Below are positions 35,095 to 44,618 of a stretch of DNA of 64,000 bases, piece by piece. A model generated the notes under the pieces. The model was given only the letters and a program-made list of their open reading frames with translations. It was not told the DNA's origin and made no database searches. This DNA comes from Chitinophaga horti. Lineage in GTDB: Bacteria > Bacteroidota > Bacteroidia > Chitinophagales > Chitinophagaceae. Within the stretch, counting starts at the first letter, position 1, and each line of letters starts with the position of its first letter. The position numbers and the translations under genes are program-made. The DNA lies in assembly GCF_022867795.2 (NCBI RefSeq), contig NZ_CP107006.1:1488001-1552000 (forward strand), written 5' to 3'.

Positions 35095-37238
35095 TGTGCT
35101 TTCACTATTTTAAAAGTCCTTACCTTGTTCTTATAGAATAACTTTACAAAGTAAATACCATTTGGCTCATTTACCAAATCAAAAGTGAAGCGGTTGTTGA
35201 TCAGCCCCGACAGTGGCAAACGCCGCACCAGCCTGCCTGAAACGTTATATATCCCAATGTGTTCCAGCTCCGTCGGGTACTCGTAGAAGTCTACATAAAC
35301 CGTTGAACTGAAAGGGTTTGGACGAATAAGGACGCCTTTGTCGCGCAGGTTCGGGTTTACGCCCCTGGCAATTACGCTGATATTATCGAGATAGATGTTG
35401 TTTTCATAGTTCGTAGTGTTCCGGAACACCACGCGGAACTTGCTGTTACGTGCGTATTTAGTAAGATCCACACTGTCGCGGCGCCATTCCGAAGCGGTAG
35501 GTACAAACTCGGCAGAAGTTGGGGTGGTGCGGGTGATCAGCGTCTTGCCCCATTTCTTGTAACCCACGTCCGTAAACGTTTTGCCGCAATCAGTGGTTAC
35601 GAGCACCTGTAAGGTATCCCAAACGTTACCGGGATCGTTGGTGTTGGTCTGCGTTGCAGCCGCTATGTCGAAGAACAGGAACACAGAGTCGTTATTGCCG
35701 CCATCGAATACAGGCGATAACAGGTCGTCGATCGGGCCGTTGGACGCATAGCCCAGGTTTCGCATCACTATGGAGTAGCCGCCGGATTTTGCCGCTGCTT
35801 CCGTTACCTCCCAGGTAAAACTGTTATCGGCGTTGTTCACGGTCCATCCGTAGGGTGTAGTACCCCCTTCAAAGCCTTCGTTGTAGGGGATGATGCCTTC
35901 ATTATCGTACCGGAAAGTCACCCGGCTCGAATCGTTCGCCACGTCTTCATCATTGCCGCCGTTAGGCGCCGTGGTATAAGCCACAAAGTTGTGCGTACCC
36001 TCGGTGGTATTGAACGCTGGCAGCTGCACGGTGGCCGATTGCAGGCTCGACAGGCTGCCTGTCCAGTTATAACTCACTTCCGCACCGTTGTCGACCCTAT
36101 AGCGGATGATGGCGCTGGTCAATACGTTTGTGCCTTTATTCTTCAGCACTACCATGGGCGTTTGCCCGGTCACACATACTTTGCCCAGCGGATTGCTTAC
36201 CGTTTCCACGCCAATGTCCAGCGCCTTCTGATTCACAGGCTGTCCGCCGTTCGAACTGGTCAGTCCGGCGCGGGAGGGGGTAGCCAGCGCATTTTGCATG
36301 CGCGTTACCTGGCCTGATGTAAACATGTACATACAGGCGTCGTTGGTATAGTCCATGTAGTTCATGAACATGATGCCCGGCGCCGTCGGGCTGCAGGCGT
36401 CTGTTACGGGAAAGGTGGGGCAGTTATAGGTATTGTTGCCCTGGTTGGGGGTGTCGCCTACATTGTCGGTGCCGGTACAGGCGCCGTCATCGTCACCCCA
36501 GATGTGGATCAAACCCAGGAAGTGGCCGATCTCGTGGGTGGCCGTGCGACCCAGGTTGTAGTTGCCGGAGGCGGTACCCGTGGTGCCAAACGCAGTGTAA
36601 GTAATCACTACGCCTTCTTCAGAGGTAGGGTACACATTACCGGGAGGGGTGGCCACGCCCAGGTAATTGTTGGCCAGCACGCATACCCAGATGTTCAGGT
36701 AGCGGGTATAGTCCCAGGCGTCGCTGCCGCCTGTATTACTATGTTTCACCGCCATCGCGGCGCTTTGATTTACGTTGAAGTTGTCGCGTGTAGTTACTTT
36801 GCGCACGATGCCATTGGTAGGATCGCCGTTCGGCGTGCGTTGCGCCAGGGTAAATTCGATCTGCGCATCGCCAACCAGGGATTGCCATACGGTCGGCACT
36901 TTGCTGCGGTCGGCATTGGCGGCGCGGTAATCGGCATTCAGGGTTTGTATCTGCGAAAGTACTTGCGCGTCGGTCACCAGGCTGGGATCTTTCATCACGA
37001 TATGTACCACCACCGGGATGTTCACCAGCGCAGCCGTTTTACCGAGGTGGGAGGGACGTGCCCTTTGCAGTTCTCCCTCTGTTTGCCGGTAACGAAGTAA
37101 GGTTTTGGAATCGGACTGGAGCTGTTGTTGTAAAGCTTCCGCCGTACCGCATTTTCTTTGTGCAGTTGCAGGTAGCCAAATAAGGTTGCTCAACAGGAGC
37201 AATAAGGTCGCGGTACGCAAGGGAATCGTTTTTATCAA
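35091..37238 (-). CDS. M43-type zinc metalloprotease with T9SS sorting domain
   Basis: 715 residues. The signal peptide ends near ATAQ (residue 27). The zinc-binding site HEIGHFLGLIH is at residues 235-245 and the Met-turn is in MFMNYMDY, as in cytophagalysin/pappalysin peptidases. Downstream are CARDB-like and MAM-like beta domains. The last about 75 residues (VLIRPNPFSSTVYVDFYEY ... GIYFVKLFYKNKVRTFKIVKAQ) form a type A T9SS C-terminal sorting domain. It should therefore be secreted or attached to the surface. The 4-base overlap with mqnE suggests co-transcription. Confidence 0.92.
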   Translation of the reverse strand: MIKTIPLRTATLLLLLSNLIWLPATAQRKCGTAEALQQQLQSDSKTLLRYRQTEGELQRARPSHLGKTAALVNIPVVVHIVMKDPSLVTDAQVLSQIQTLNADYRAANADRSKVPTVWQSLVGDAQIEFTLAQRTPNGDPTNGIVRKVTTRDNFNVNQSAAMAVKHSNTGGSDAWDYTRYLNIWVCVLANNYLGVATPPGNVYPTSEEGVVITYTAFGTTGTASGNYNLGRTATHEIGHFLGLIHIWGDDDGACTGTDNVGDTPNQGNNTYNCPTFPVTDACSPTAPGIMFMNYMDYTNDACMYMFTSGQVTRMQNALATPSRAGLTSSNGGQPVNQKALDIGVETVSNPLGKVCVTGQTPMVVLKNKGTNVLTSAIIRYRVDNGAEVSYNWTGSLSSLQSATVQLPAFNTTEGTHNFVAYTTAPNGGNDEDVANDSSRVTFRYDNEGIIPYNEGFEGGTTPYGWTVNNADNSFTWEVTEAAAKSGGYSIVMRNLGYASNGPIDDLLSPVFDGGNNDSVFLFFDIAAATQTNTNDPGNVWDTLQVLVTTDCGKTFTDVGYKKWGKTLITRTTPTSAEFVPTASEWRRDSVDLTKYARNSKFRVVFRNTTNYENNIYLDNISVIARGVNPNLRDKGVLIRPNPFSSTVYVDFYEYPTELEHIGIYNVSGRLVRRLPLSGLINNRFTFDLVNEPNGIYFVKLFYKNKVRTFKIVKAQ

Positions 37239-37286
37239 TCTATGGTTTATCCGTAGGGGCAGCGCTTTGCAGGCACTGCCGTTTTT

Positions 37287-38921
37287 CTAGCTTAACGCAC
37301 CTGCAATACATCCACACATCAAACACGCGATGGTACCACCGACCAGCGCTCTCACACCCAGTTCTGTCAGGTTCTTACGCTGGTTCGGCGCCAGCTGACT
37401 AATACCGCCAATCTGTATACCGATAGACGCAAAGTTGGCAAAACCACACAAAGCGTAGGTGGCGATCAGGATTGATTTAGGGTCCTGTATAACACCCGCC
37501 ATCTTCATTTTGCCGAGGTGGTCGTAAGCAACAAACTCATTCAGGATGGTCTTTTCTCCCAATAACTGCCCTACGGAAAGCAGGTCGTTACTGCCTACGC
37601 CGATCAGCCAGGCCACCGGAGCAAAAATATATCCCAGTATCAGTTCTAAAGATAACTCTTTATAACGGCCCGCAGTCGCTGCCGCTATACCCGGATTAAT
37701 ATTCGTGATATCACCTACCCAGCCCAGCAGGGCGTTGGCGGTATACATCAAAGCGGTAAATACGATCAGCATCGCACCCACGTTCACTGCGAGCTTCAAA
37801 CCGTCGGTGGTACCGATCGATAAAGCATCGAGGAAGTTGTCGCCAAGCTTCTCCCGCGGTACTTTCAGGTCTTTGGCCAGCTCCATTTCGGGCGGCTGCG
37901 GGAAGAGGAGTTTGGAACATACGATGGCCGCCGGTGCGCTCATGATGCTCTGGCTCAGCATGTGTAATGCGAACATCTGTTTCTGCGAAGGATCTGCTCC
38001 ACCCAACATGTTCACGTAAGCGGCCATCACGCTGCCCGCCGTATTGGCCATGCCGCCGATCATCACACACAATATTTCAGAACGGTTCATCTTCTCCAGG
38101 TACGGACGAATCATCAGCGGCGCTTCTGTTTGTCCCAGGAAGATGTTGGCTGCAGTAGATACGCTTTCCGCACCTGAAATACGCAGTTTATTCAATAGAT
38201 AAGCGAATACGAAAACAATCTTCTGAAGGATGCCTAAATAATATAAAACAGAGGAAAGTGCTGCAAAGAAGATAATATTTGGTAACACCTGTATCGCAAA
38301 GATGTACGCCCAGGAGCCACGATCGTCGGCCAGGCTGCCGAACATAAACTCGGTGCCTTTATGACTCAAGTTGATCAGGTTTACAAAAGCATTGGATACG
38401 GAACCTAATACATTGCGGAACACATCCGGCGCACACCATTTCATGTATACGCTCACGGTTAATATCGCCAGCGCACCCAGTATCGACCACTTCAACGTTT
38501 CAGTACTACGCTTCCGCAGTTGGTTGATCAATACTCCGATCACGACTACGCTCACCGAAATGGCCTGCGAAGGATAGACAAATGCACTGCTGCGAATCAT
38601 GCCGAAGAAGAAAACGGCCAGCCAGGCGACGGCCAGCACGATGCTCAGCAGATCGGGCGACCCACTTAATTCCTGCTTCTTTTTGATGGCGCGGTTAATG
38701 ATCACGTACACCAGAATCACCCCAAATGCTAACCAGAAGGCCGGCTGACCGCCCACCGTTGTGTTAAGCACCCCAAGTGCGAACATCACCTGGGCAAAAA
38801 TGCCCATCCCAATCAGTTTCCAGTTAATAGCCCTGCGGTTGTTGCTCATTAAATAGCAGATACCGACGAGGAACAACATTCCAATTCCACCACGTAACAG
38901 GTTATCCCAGTGAAACGTCAT
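37287..38921 (-). CDS. CNT-family nucleoside transporter
   Basis: 544 residues with about 12-13 membrane helices. The concentrative nucleoside transporter signature is intact: FLGQTEAPLMIRPYLEKMNRSEILCVMIGGMANTAGSVMAAYVNMLG (about 265-310). Further motifs are GTTDGLKLAVNVGAMLIVFTALMY and ALCGFANFASIGIQIGGISQLAPNQR. It imports nucleosides with a cation gradient. It is longer than E. coli NupC because of extra N-terminal helices, common in this phylum. Confidence 0.92.
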   Translation of the reverse strand: MTFHWDNLLRGGIGMLFLVGICYLMSNNRRAINWKLIGMGIFAQVMFALGVLNTTVGGQPAFWLAFGVILVYVIINRAIKKKQELSGSPDLLSIVLAVAWLAVFFFGMIRSSAFVYPSQAISVSVVVIGVLINQLRKRSTETLKWSILGALAILTVSVYMKWCAPDVFRNVLGSVSNAFVNLINLSHKGTEFMFGSLADDRGSWAYIFAIQVLPNIIFFAALSSVLYYLGILQKIVFVFAYLLNKLRISGAESVSTAANIFLGQTEAPLMIRPYLEKMNRSEILCVMIGGMANTAGSVMAAYVNMLGGADPSQKQMFALHMLSQSIMSAPAAIVCSKLLFPQPPEMELAKDLKVPREKLGDNFLDALSIGTTDGLKLAVNVGAMLIVFTALMYTANALLGWVGDITNINPGIAAATAGRYKELSLELILGYIFAPVAWLIGVGSNDLLSVGQLLGEKTILNEFVAYDHLGKMKMAGVIQDPKSILIATYALCGFANFASIGIQIGGISQLAPNQRKNLTELGVRALVGGTIACLMCGCIAGALS

Positions 38922-39046
38922 TCAGCAGATGATTTAGATTTTAACAAATAAAACGGAAAATAAGCTTTTCAGCAGTAAATATCGATCAACGGCCCATATT
39001 TCAAGGTAAAATATTATCATCTATAGATGTAGCCGGGGCCGGTACA

Positions 39047-39077
39047 TAAAAAAAGCGCCCCGTTACCCGGAGCGCTT
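39047..39077 (-). terminator. intrinsic terminator of trxA
   Basis: On the minus strand AAGCGCTCCGG pairs with CCG-C-GCGCTT with one mismatch and is followed by T7. It lies 20 bases past the trxA stop. Confidence 0.85.
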
Positions 39078-39096
39078 CGTATAACCAGTAATTGGA

Positions 39097-39414
39097 TTAG
39101 AGGTTGGCCTGGATCTTCTTGTCCAGTACAGATTTAGGCACGGCGCCTACTTGTTTGTCTACCACCTGGCCACCTTTAATGAAAAGGATAGCAGGAATGC
39201 TGGTGATACCGTAGTTGAAGGAGATCTGTGGGTTTTGGTCCACGTTCACTTTACCTACGTTTACTTTGCCTTCGTAATCTTTAGACAGCTCTTCGATAAC
39301 CGGACCAATCGCACGACAAGGACCACACCATTCAGCCCAAAAGTCTACAACTGTGAGTTTCTCCGAGTCAAGCACGGTTGTCTTAAAGTTCGCGTCTGTG
39401 AATTCTAAAGCCAT
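39097..39414 (-). CDS. trxA: thioredoxin
   Basis: 105 residues, normal length. Active site WCGPC at about 30-34 and the cis-Pro loop SIPAILFIKGG are present. It is a cytosolic disulfide reductase. Single gene with its own terminator. Confidence 0.96.
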   Translation of the reverse strand: MALEFTDANFKTTVLDSEKLTVVDFWAEWCGPCRAIGPVIEELSKDYEGKVNVGKVNVDQNPQISFNYGITSIPAILFIKGGQVVDKQVGAVPKSVLDKKIQANL

Positions 39415-39533
39415 TTTGCTTATGTATTTAAAAGTTTATAATTATTGATTGTCAGCGCAATCCACATTTTCGGTCATGTATCTCTAACGCTGCAAATATT
39501 AAACCGGTGTAAAAGTAATGTTTTTTTGACAGC

Positions 39534-42500
39534 TTATTTATTGATAGTATCTATATACACATCAATATCCGGCTGTTTCTGCAGGTAGTGCGCCAAATCG
39601 TCATTCATTTCGATGTGTTTGTTTACCGTATGCATGCGAATACTCATGTTATCGTCCCTGTCGATCAGCTGCACATACAACTCGGCCTTACCGGGGTTTT
39701 CCGCTGCATTCTTCGTCAGGAACTGTACCATTTCCGGCGTCAGGAACTTAGGCATGGTCACCAGGGCCACCTGCCGGGTGTGTGTCTTTTTCACTTCCTG
39801 CAACAGCTGAATGCTCTGTACTTTAAACTCGTACTCGTTCTCGTTAAAGCGGCGCGGTTTAAAAGCGGCGTTTACGAACAAACAGATGCCTGCCTTCATG
39901 TAGTTGATAAATCGTAAGTAGTCCTCACTCCACAACGCAAACTCAAATTTGCCGGTATAATCTTCCATGGCCATGATACCGAACTGCTTATTGTTCCGGG
40001 AGATGCGCTCCTGCGCCATGGTCACGTAGATTGCCAGGCGGAACGAGCGTTCCTTACCTTTCTTGTCTTCACCCGGCGCCTGCAGGAATTGCTGGTAATC
40101 CAACACTTCCTGTATCGTGTTCATGTTGTAATATTTCAGCTCGAACTTATAGTCGTCCAGCGGGTGGCCGGATATGTATATACCGGTAATATCTCTTTCA
40201 TTATTCAGTTTGATGGTCAGCGGCCAGTGATCGCAGGGCGGCATCTTTGGCGGCACCACGTCCGGCATGTCCATCTCACCAAAAAGACTGCCCATGCCGC
40301 TGCTGCCCGCAGAAGCCTGCTGCCCGAACTTCACGATCTTCTCTAATCCTGTGCTGTTATCGCCTTCCGGCTTATGGAAGTACTGCGCACGATGCAATTC
40401 CGGGAAACAGTCGAATGCGCCCGCCATCGCCATGGCCTCCAGCGATTTCCTGTTTACCGCACGCTGGTTCACGCGTTTGATCATGTCCCATATGGAGGTG
40501 TAAGCCCCGTTCTTCGTACGTTCTTCCAGCAGGTTTTCTACCGCACCTTCGCCCACACCTTTCAGACCGGCCAGACCGAAACGGATCTGTCCCGCACTGT
40601 TCACCGCAAAACCTTTGAACGACTCGTTTACGTCGGGCGGCAATACGTCAATGCCCATACGTTTACACTCCTCCATAAAGAAGGTGATCTTCTCCAGGTT
40701 GTTGGCGTTATTCAGTACGGATGCCATGTACTCGGCAGGGTAGTGGGCCTTCAGGTACGCCGTCTGGTAGGCCACGAAAGCGTAGCAGGTGGAGTGCGAT
40801 TTGTTGAACGCGTAGGATGCAAACGCCTCCCAGTCTGTCCAGATCTTATCGCATATCTTCAAATCATGGCCGTTGGTTTTACAACCGTCCATGAACTGTT
40901 TCTTCATTTTGTCCAGTACAGCCTTCTGCTTTTTACCCATTGCCTTACGCAGTACGTCCGCATCCCCCTTGGAGAAGTTGGCCAGCTTCTGGCTCAAAAG
41001 CATTACCTGTTCCTGGTATACCGAAATGCCGTAGGTGTCACGCATGTACTCCTCCATCTCCGGCAGGTCGTACACCGTTTCCTCCAACCCGTGTTTACGG
41101 CGGATAAACAACGGAATGTACTCCAACGGACCCGGACGGTACAAGGCGTTCATCGCAATCAGGTCATCGAACCTGTCCGGACGCAGCTCACGCAAATACT
41201 TCTGCATGCCCGGGCTCTCAAACTGGAACGTACCGTTGGTTTCGCCCTTCTGGTACAATTCGTAGGTCTTATCGTCATCTAGCGGTATATCATCAATACT
41301 GATAGTGATGCCGTGGTTTTGTTTGATCAGGTCCAGCGCGCCCTTGATAATGGTGAGGGTCTTCAGACCCAAAAAGTCCATCTTGATTACGCCGGCCGAT
41401 TCAATTATACTACCCTCAAACTGCGTTACCAGCAGGTCCGAGTCTTTAGCGGTAGATACAGGAATCAGGTCTGATAAGTCCTGCGGCGCAATGATGATAC
41501 CCGCCGCGTGAATGCCCGTGTTACGCACCGATCCTTCCAGTACACAAGCCTCACGCAACACTTCACCCTGCAGATCTTCTCCTTTGATCAGTTCCCGCAG
41601 TTTCTTCACATTCTCTATGTCTTCGCCCATCAGGCCTTCTTTATCCTGCAGGCTCTTATCACCTTCCAGCGGCGCGTTAAAGATCCTGTCGAGCTGTATA
41701 CCTGGTTTATCGGGCACCAGTTTCGCCAGGGCGTTGGAGTCCTGCAAAGGCAGGTCCAGCACACGCGCCACGTCCTTAATACTCATTTTGGCAGCCATCG
41801 TACCGTAGGTAATGATCTGCGCTACCTGGTTCTTGCCATATTTATCAACTACATAATCAATTACCTTCTGACGGCCTTCATCATCGAAGTCCGTATCAAT
41901 ATCGGGCATAGACTTACGTTCCGGGTTCAGGAACCTTTCGAAAAGCAAGTTGTATTTGATCGGGTCGATGTTCGTGATGCCTATACAGTAAGCCACCGCC
42001 GAACCCGCTGCCGATCCACGTCCCGGGCCAATAAACACGCCCAGGTCGCGCCCCGCTTTGATGAAGTCAGACACGATCAGGAAGTAACCCGCAAATCCCA
42101 TGTTCTCGATCACATTCAGCTCGAAGTTGAGGCGCTCCTCGATCTCGGCCGTCATTTCCGTATAACGCTGGTGCGCGCCTTCCATCGTGAGGTGACGCAG
42201 GTATTGGTCCTGCGTAAAGAATTGCGGAGGTATCGGGAAGTTCGGCAGCAAAATGTCCCTTTTCAGGTCCAGCAGCTCCACCTTATCCACGATCTCGTTG
42301 GTATTGTCGATCGCGGCCGGGATGTCTGCGAACAGTTTGGTCATCTCGGCTGTGTTCTTAAAGTAAAATTCGTCGTTGTAGAAAGCGAAGCGCCTGTTCT
42401 TCATCACCACATCGTCGTCGAAATCCTTCATCGTAGGCGTGGCCTTCTTTTCGCCGGTGTTAATACACAGCAGGATGTCATGCGCATTCGCATCTTCCTT

Positions 42501-43169
42501 ATCTACATAATGCGAGTCGTTGGAGGCAATGATCTTCACATTGTACTTATGCGCCCATTTCTCCAGCAGCACATTCACCTTATCCTGCTCCGGAATACCG
42601 TGGCGCTGCATCTCTACGTAAAAGTCCTCGCCGAAAATATCCAGCCACCATTTAAATTCCTTTTCCCCTTCATCTTCCCCTTTTTTGAGGATCGTTTTAG
42701 GTACAGAGGCGCCCAGGCAGCACGTCGTAGCGATCAGGCCTTTATGATATTGGAGAATGAGTTCTTTATCGATACGCGGGTATTTACCGTACAGGCCTTC
42801 CATGTACCCGAGGGAGCATAGTTTGATGAGGTTACGGTATCCTTCATCGTTTTTAGCGAGTAATACCTGGTGGTAGCGAATGTCCTTCTCTTCTCGGGTA
42901 AAAGCGCGCTTGTGGCGGTTCTCCACGAGATAGAACTCACATCCCACGATCGGTTTAACCTTCAGGCGTTTATCTTTCGGATCTTCCGGGTTCAGCTTGT
43001 GATTATAGGCCTCTGCAACGAACGAGAACGCGCCAAACATGTTACCATGGTCGGTAATGGCCAATGCGGGCATGCCGTCGGCAATCGACTTCTTGTAAAG
43101 CGATTTAATGTCCGCGGCGCCGTCCAGCAGGGAGTATTGCGTATGAACGTGCAGGTGAGAAAACTTCAT
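39534..43169 (-). CDS. dnaE: DNA polymerase III alpha subunit
   Basis: 1211 residues. The N-terminal PHP domain (FSHLHVHTQYSLLDGAADIK, ITDHGNMFG) is followed by the polymerase core with catalytic acidic residues in SMPDIDTDFDDEGRQKVIDYV. The finger and tandem-HhH region contains MGKKQKAVLDKMKKQF and FNKSHSTCYAFVAYQTAYLKAHYPAEYMA. An OB-fold follows near residues 1040-1120 (FRLAIYVTMAQERISRNNKQFGIMAMEDYTGKFE). It is the replicative polymerase. Very long opposite-strand frames inside it are shadows. Confidence 0.97.
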   Translation of the reverse strand: MKFSHLHVHTQYSLLDGAADIKSLYKKSIADGMPALAITDHGNMFGAFSFVAEAYNHKLNPEDPKDKRLKVKPIVGCEFYLVENRHKRAFTREEKDIRYHQVLLAKNDEGYRNLIKLCSLGYMEGLYGKYPRIDKELILQYHKGLIATTCCLGASVPKTILKKGEDEGEKEFKWWLDIFGEDFYVEMQRHGIPEQDKVNVLLEKWAHKYNVKIIASNDSHYVDKEDANAHDILLCINTGEKKATPTMKDFDDDVVMKNRRFAFYNDEFYFKNTAEMTKLFADIPAAIDNTNEIVDKVELLDLKRDILLPNFPIPPQFFTQDQYLRHLTMEGAHQRYTEMTAEIEERLNFELNVIENMGFAGYFLIVSDFIKAGRDLGVFIGPGRGSAAGSAVAYCIGITNIDPIKYNLLFERFLNPERKSMPDIDTDFDDEGRQKVIDYVVDKYGKNQVAQIITYGTMAAKMSIKDVARVLDLPLQDSNALAKLVPDKPGIQLDRIFNAPLEGDKSLQDKEGLMGEDIENVKKLRELIKGEDLQGEVLREACVLEGSVRNTGIHAAGIIIAPQDLSDLIPVSTAKDSDLLVTQFEGSIIESAGVIKMDFLGLKTLTIIKGALDLIKQNHGITISIDDIPLDDDKTYELYQKGETNGTFQFESPGMQKYLRELRPDRFDDLIAMNALYRPGPLEYIPLFIRRKHGLEETVYDLPEMEEYMRDTYGISVYQEQVMLLSQKLANFSKGDADVLRKAMGKKQKAVLDKMKKQFMDGCKTNGHDLKICDKIWTDWEAFASYAFNKSHSTCYAFVAYQTAYLKAHYPAEYMASVLNNANNLEKITFFMEECKRMGIDVLPPDVNESFKGFAVNSAGQIRFGLAGLKGVGEGAVENLLEERTKNGAYTSIWDMIKRVNQRAVNRKSLEAMAMAGAFDCFPELHRAQYFHKPEGDNSTGLEKIVKFGQQASAGSSGMGSLFGEMDMPDVVPPKMPPCDHWPLTIKLNNERDITGIYISGHPLDDYKFELKYYNMNTIQEVLDYQQFLQAPGEDKKGKERSFRLAIYVTMAQERISRNNKQFGIMAMEDYTGKFEFALWSEDYLRFINYMKAGICLFVNAAFKPRRFNENEYEFKVQSIQLLQEVKKTHTRQVALVTMPKFLTPEMVQFLTKNAAENPGKAELYVQLIDRDDNMSIRMHTVNKHIEMNDDLAHYLQKQPDIDVYIDTINK

Positions 43170-43377
43170 ATAACGGTCTAATTAGGTTTAACGGCACGGG
43201 TACCGTTTTCTTTTACATCCAACCAGCAAAAGAACAACAGTTAGCGCAGACTTCAAAATCACCTTATCCACACGTTTTGCCAGGTTATTTCTTTAGCTAT
43301 CAATCAGTTAGTTAGAGATAGGGATTGCTGAAATGTGAGTATTTCTCCTGTGGTAGTCAGCTTAGGGATGGCTATTG

Positions 43378-43400
43378 AGCCGCCGTTGCGTCGCACACTT
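43378..43400 (-). repeat. dispersed 23-bp element, copy 3 (inverted)
   Basis: Exact reverse complement of copy 1 over 23 bases (AGCCGCCGTTGCGTCGCAC plus CTT side). Confidence 0.75.
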
Positions 43401-43520
43401 GGGCGACTGTTTTCGCCTCAAGAAAAGTTAAAATACTATCACCTCTTTAGTAGTTGTTCTACTTTTTCCCTGGCCCGAACGGTTAACTTTTCCTCGGGTC
43501 AGGCTGCATCGTCCTTCAGT

Positions 43521-43674
43521 CCTTTAGGCATCCTTTAATGATCCTTGCTTGAACCTAGGTTCATCCTAGGTTAAACTTAGGTTTAAATTAGGTTCAGGTT
43601 AGGCTAGCGAACGAAGGTTGAACGAAGGTTCAACCTAGGATGAGCCTACGATGGAGCAAGGATGGTCGGAGGAT
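43521..43674. repeat. 11-bp period array, 14 units, forming a long imperfect inverted repeat
   Basis: Fourteen contiguous 11-mers without an indel. Examples are CCTAGGTTCAT, CCTAGGTTAAA, CTTAGGTTTAA, ATTAGGTTCAG, then GAACGAAGGTT twice, then CAACCTAGGAT, GAGCCTACGAT and GGAGCAAGGAT. Left units carry CCTAGGTT and right units carry AACCTAGG, so 43529-43576 is largely complementary to 43628-43675 (both 48 bases). Confidence 0.85.
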
Positions 43675-43833
43675 GATGATACGATATTACCGGTTTAAGA
43701 GTTGGGTGTCACGTCCTAAATTTGGTTTACACCCTCGTGAGATAATCCGAATTAAGGTTTACACCTATATGTGTTAATCCGGGCGTATCGGTTGGGAGTG
43801 AGGCTGCCGGCACCGGGATTGCGGATCACCATC

Positions 43834-43866
43834 AAAAAAAGAAGGCGGTCCGTGCGGACCGCCTTC
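43834..43866 (-). terminator. intrinsic terminator of the PfpI gene
   Basis: GAAGGCGGTCC (43841-43851) pairs perfectly with GGACCGCCTTC (43856-43866). On the minus strand it is followed by T7. Confidence 0.9.
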
Positions 43867-43869
43867 GAA

Positions 43870-44424
43870 TTAGTTCCTGTTATGGATGCCTTCGCCGAGT
43901 TCTTCGAGCAGTTTTCGGTTAAACGCTTCCAGGTCTTCCGGGGAACGGCTGGTTACCAGTCCCTGGTCTACGATGACCTCCTTGTCTTCCCAGTCTGCGC
44001 CGGCATTGGTCAGGTCAGTTTTGAGGGAAGGGTAGGAGGTCATTTTCCGCCCCTTCAGTTTACCCGTTTCGATCAGTAGCTGCGGACCGTGGCAGATCGC
44101 TGCAATCGGTTTGCCGCTATCGAAGAACTGGTTGGCCAGTTCGATCGCTTTGGGTACCGCGCGCAGTTTATCCGGGTTCATAACACCGCCTGGCAGCAGG
44201 AGGGCGTCGTAATCGCTTTCACTCACTTCGTCAAAAGTCTTATCAACCTCCAGTTCGATGGACCAATGGTCATGATCCCATGCTTTGACCTTTCCTTTTT
44301 GCGAAGAAATAATGTCTACCTGCACGCCAGCGGCCTCGAGCGCTTGTTTGGGGCTGGTGAGTTCCACTTCCTCAAAACCATTTTCTGTGAGGATCGCCAC
44401 TTTTTTACCAGTAAGATTTGCCAT
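43870..44424 (-). CDS. DJ-1/PfpI family type-1 glutamine amidotransferase-like protein
   Basis: 184 residues. KKVAILTENGFEEVELTSPKQALEAAG and the nucleophile elbow AAICHGPQLLIE (Cys about 113) match the PfpI/YhbO subgroup. Members have deglycase, chaperone or protease activity reported, and the exact activity is debated. It is cytosolic and probably stress-related. It has its own strong terminator. Confidence 0.92.
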   Translation of the reverse strand: MANLTGKKVAILTENGFEEVELTSPKQALEAAGVQVDIISSQKGKVKAWDHDHWSIELEVDKTFDEVSESDYDALLLPGGVMNPDKLRAVPKAIELANQFFDSGKPIAAICHGPQLLIETGKLKGRKMTSYPSLKTDLTNAGADWEDKEVIVDQGLVTSRSPEDLEAFNRKLLEELGEGIHNRN

Positions 44425-44517
44425 AGAATAGTATTTTAGACTTTAAATAATGGGACTGGGTTCAAATATCCTGCCATGCCCCAAACATTTTTCCTGGCCA
44501 ATCACTTGAATGTTTAA

Positions 44518-44548
44518 TTGAAAATCAATCACATAGATCCCTATTTTG
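44518..44548 (+). promoter_or_regulatory. candidate fecR promoter
   Basis: TTG at 44518-44520 and TATTTTG at 44542-44548, about 21 bases apart, roughly fit the phylum's -33/-7 pattern (one base short of TAnnTTTG). Confidence 0.3.
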
Positions 44549-44618
44549 AGAAAGTTCCACTTAGTTTAAAAATATTTTTTCTCTCGGTATGGTCCCTGGT
44601 GATATAAATCGTCGTTTT

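Larger units (their letters stand above)
43170..43869. other. 700-bp intergenic region
   Basis: No gene. It contains the inverted 23-bp element (43378-43400), the 11-bp period array that folds back on itself (43521-43674), and two similar segments beginning GGTTTACACC at about 43723 and 43757. It ends at the PfpI terminator. Confidence 0.6.

Noticed and set aside
41508-42821. 437-codon plus-strand frame inside dnaE
   Set aside because: Antisense shadow of the well-conserved polymerase gene; composition is not protein-like.
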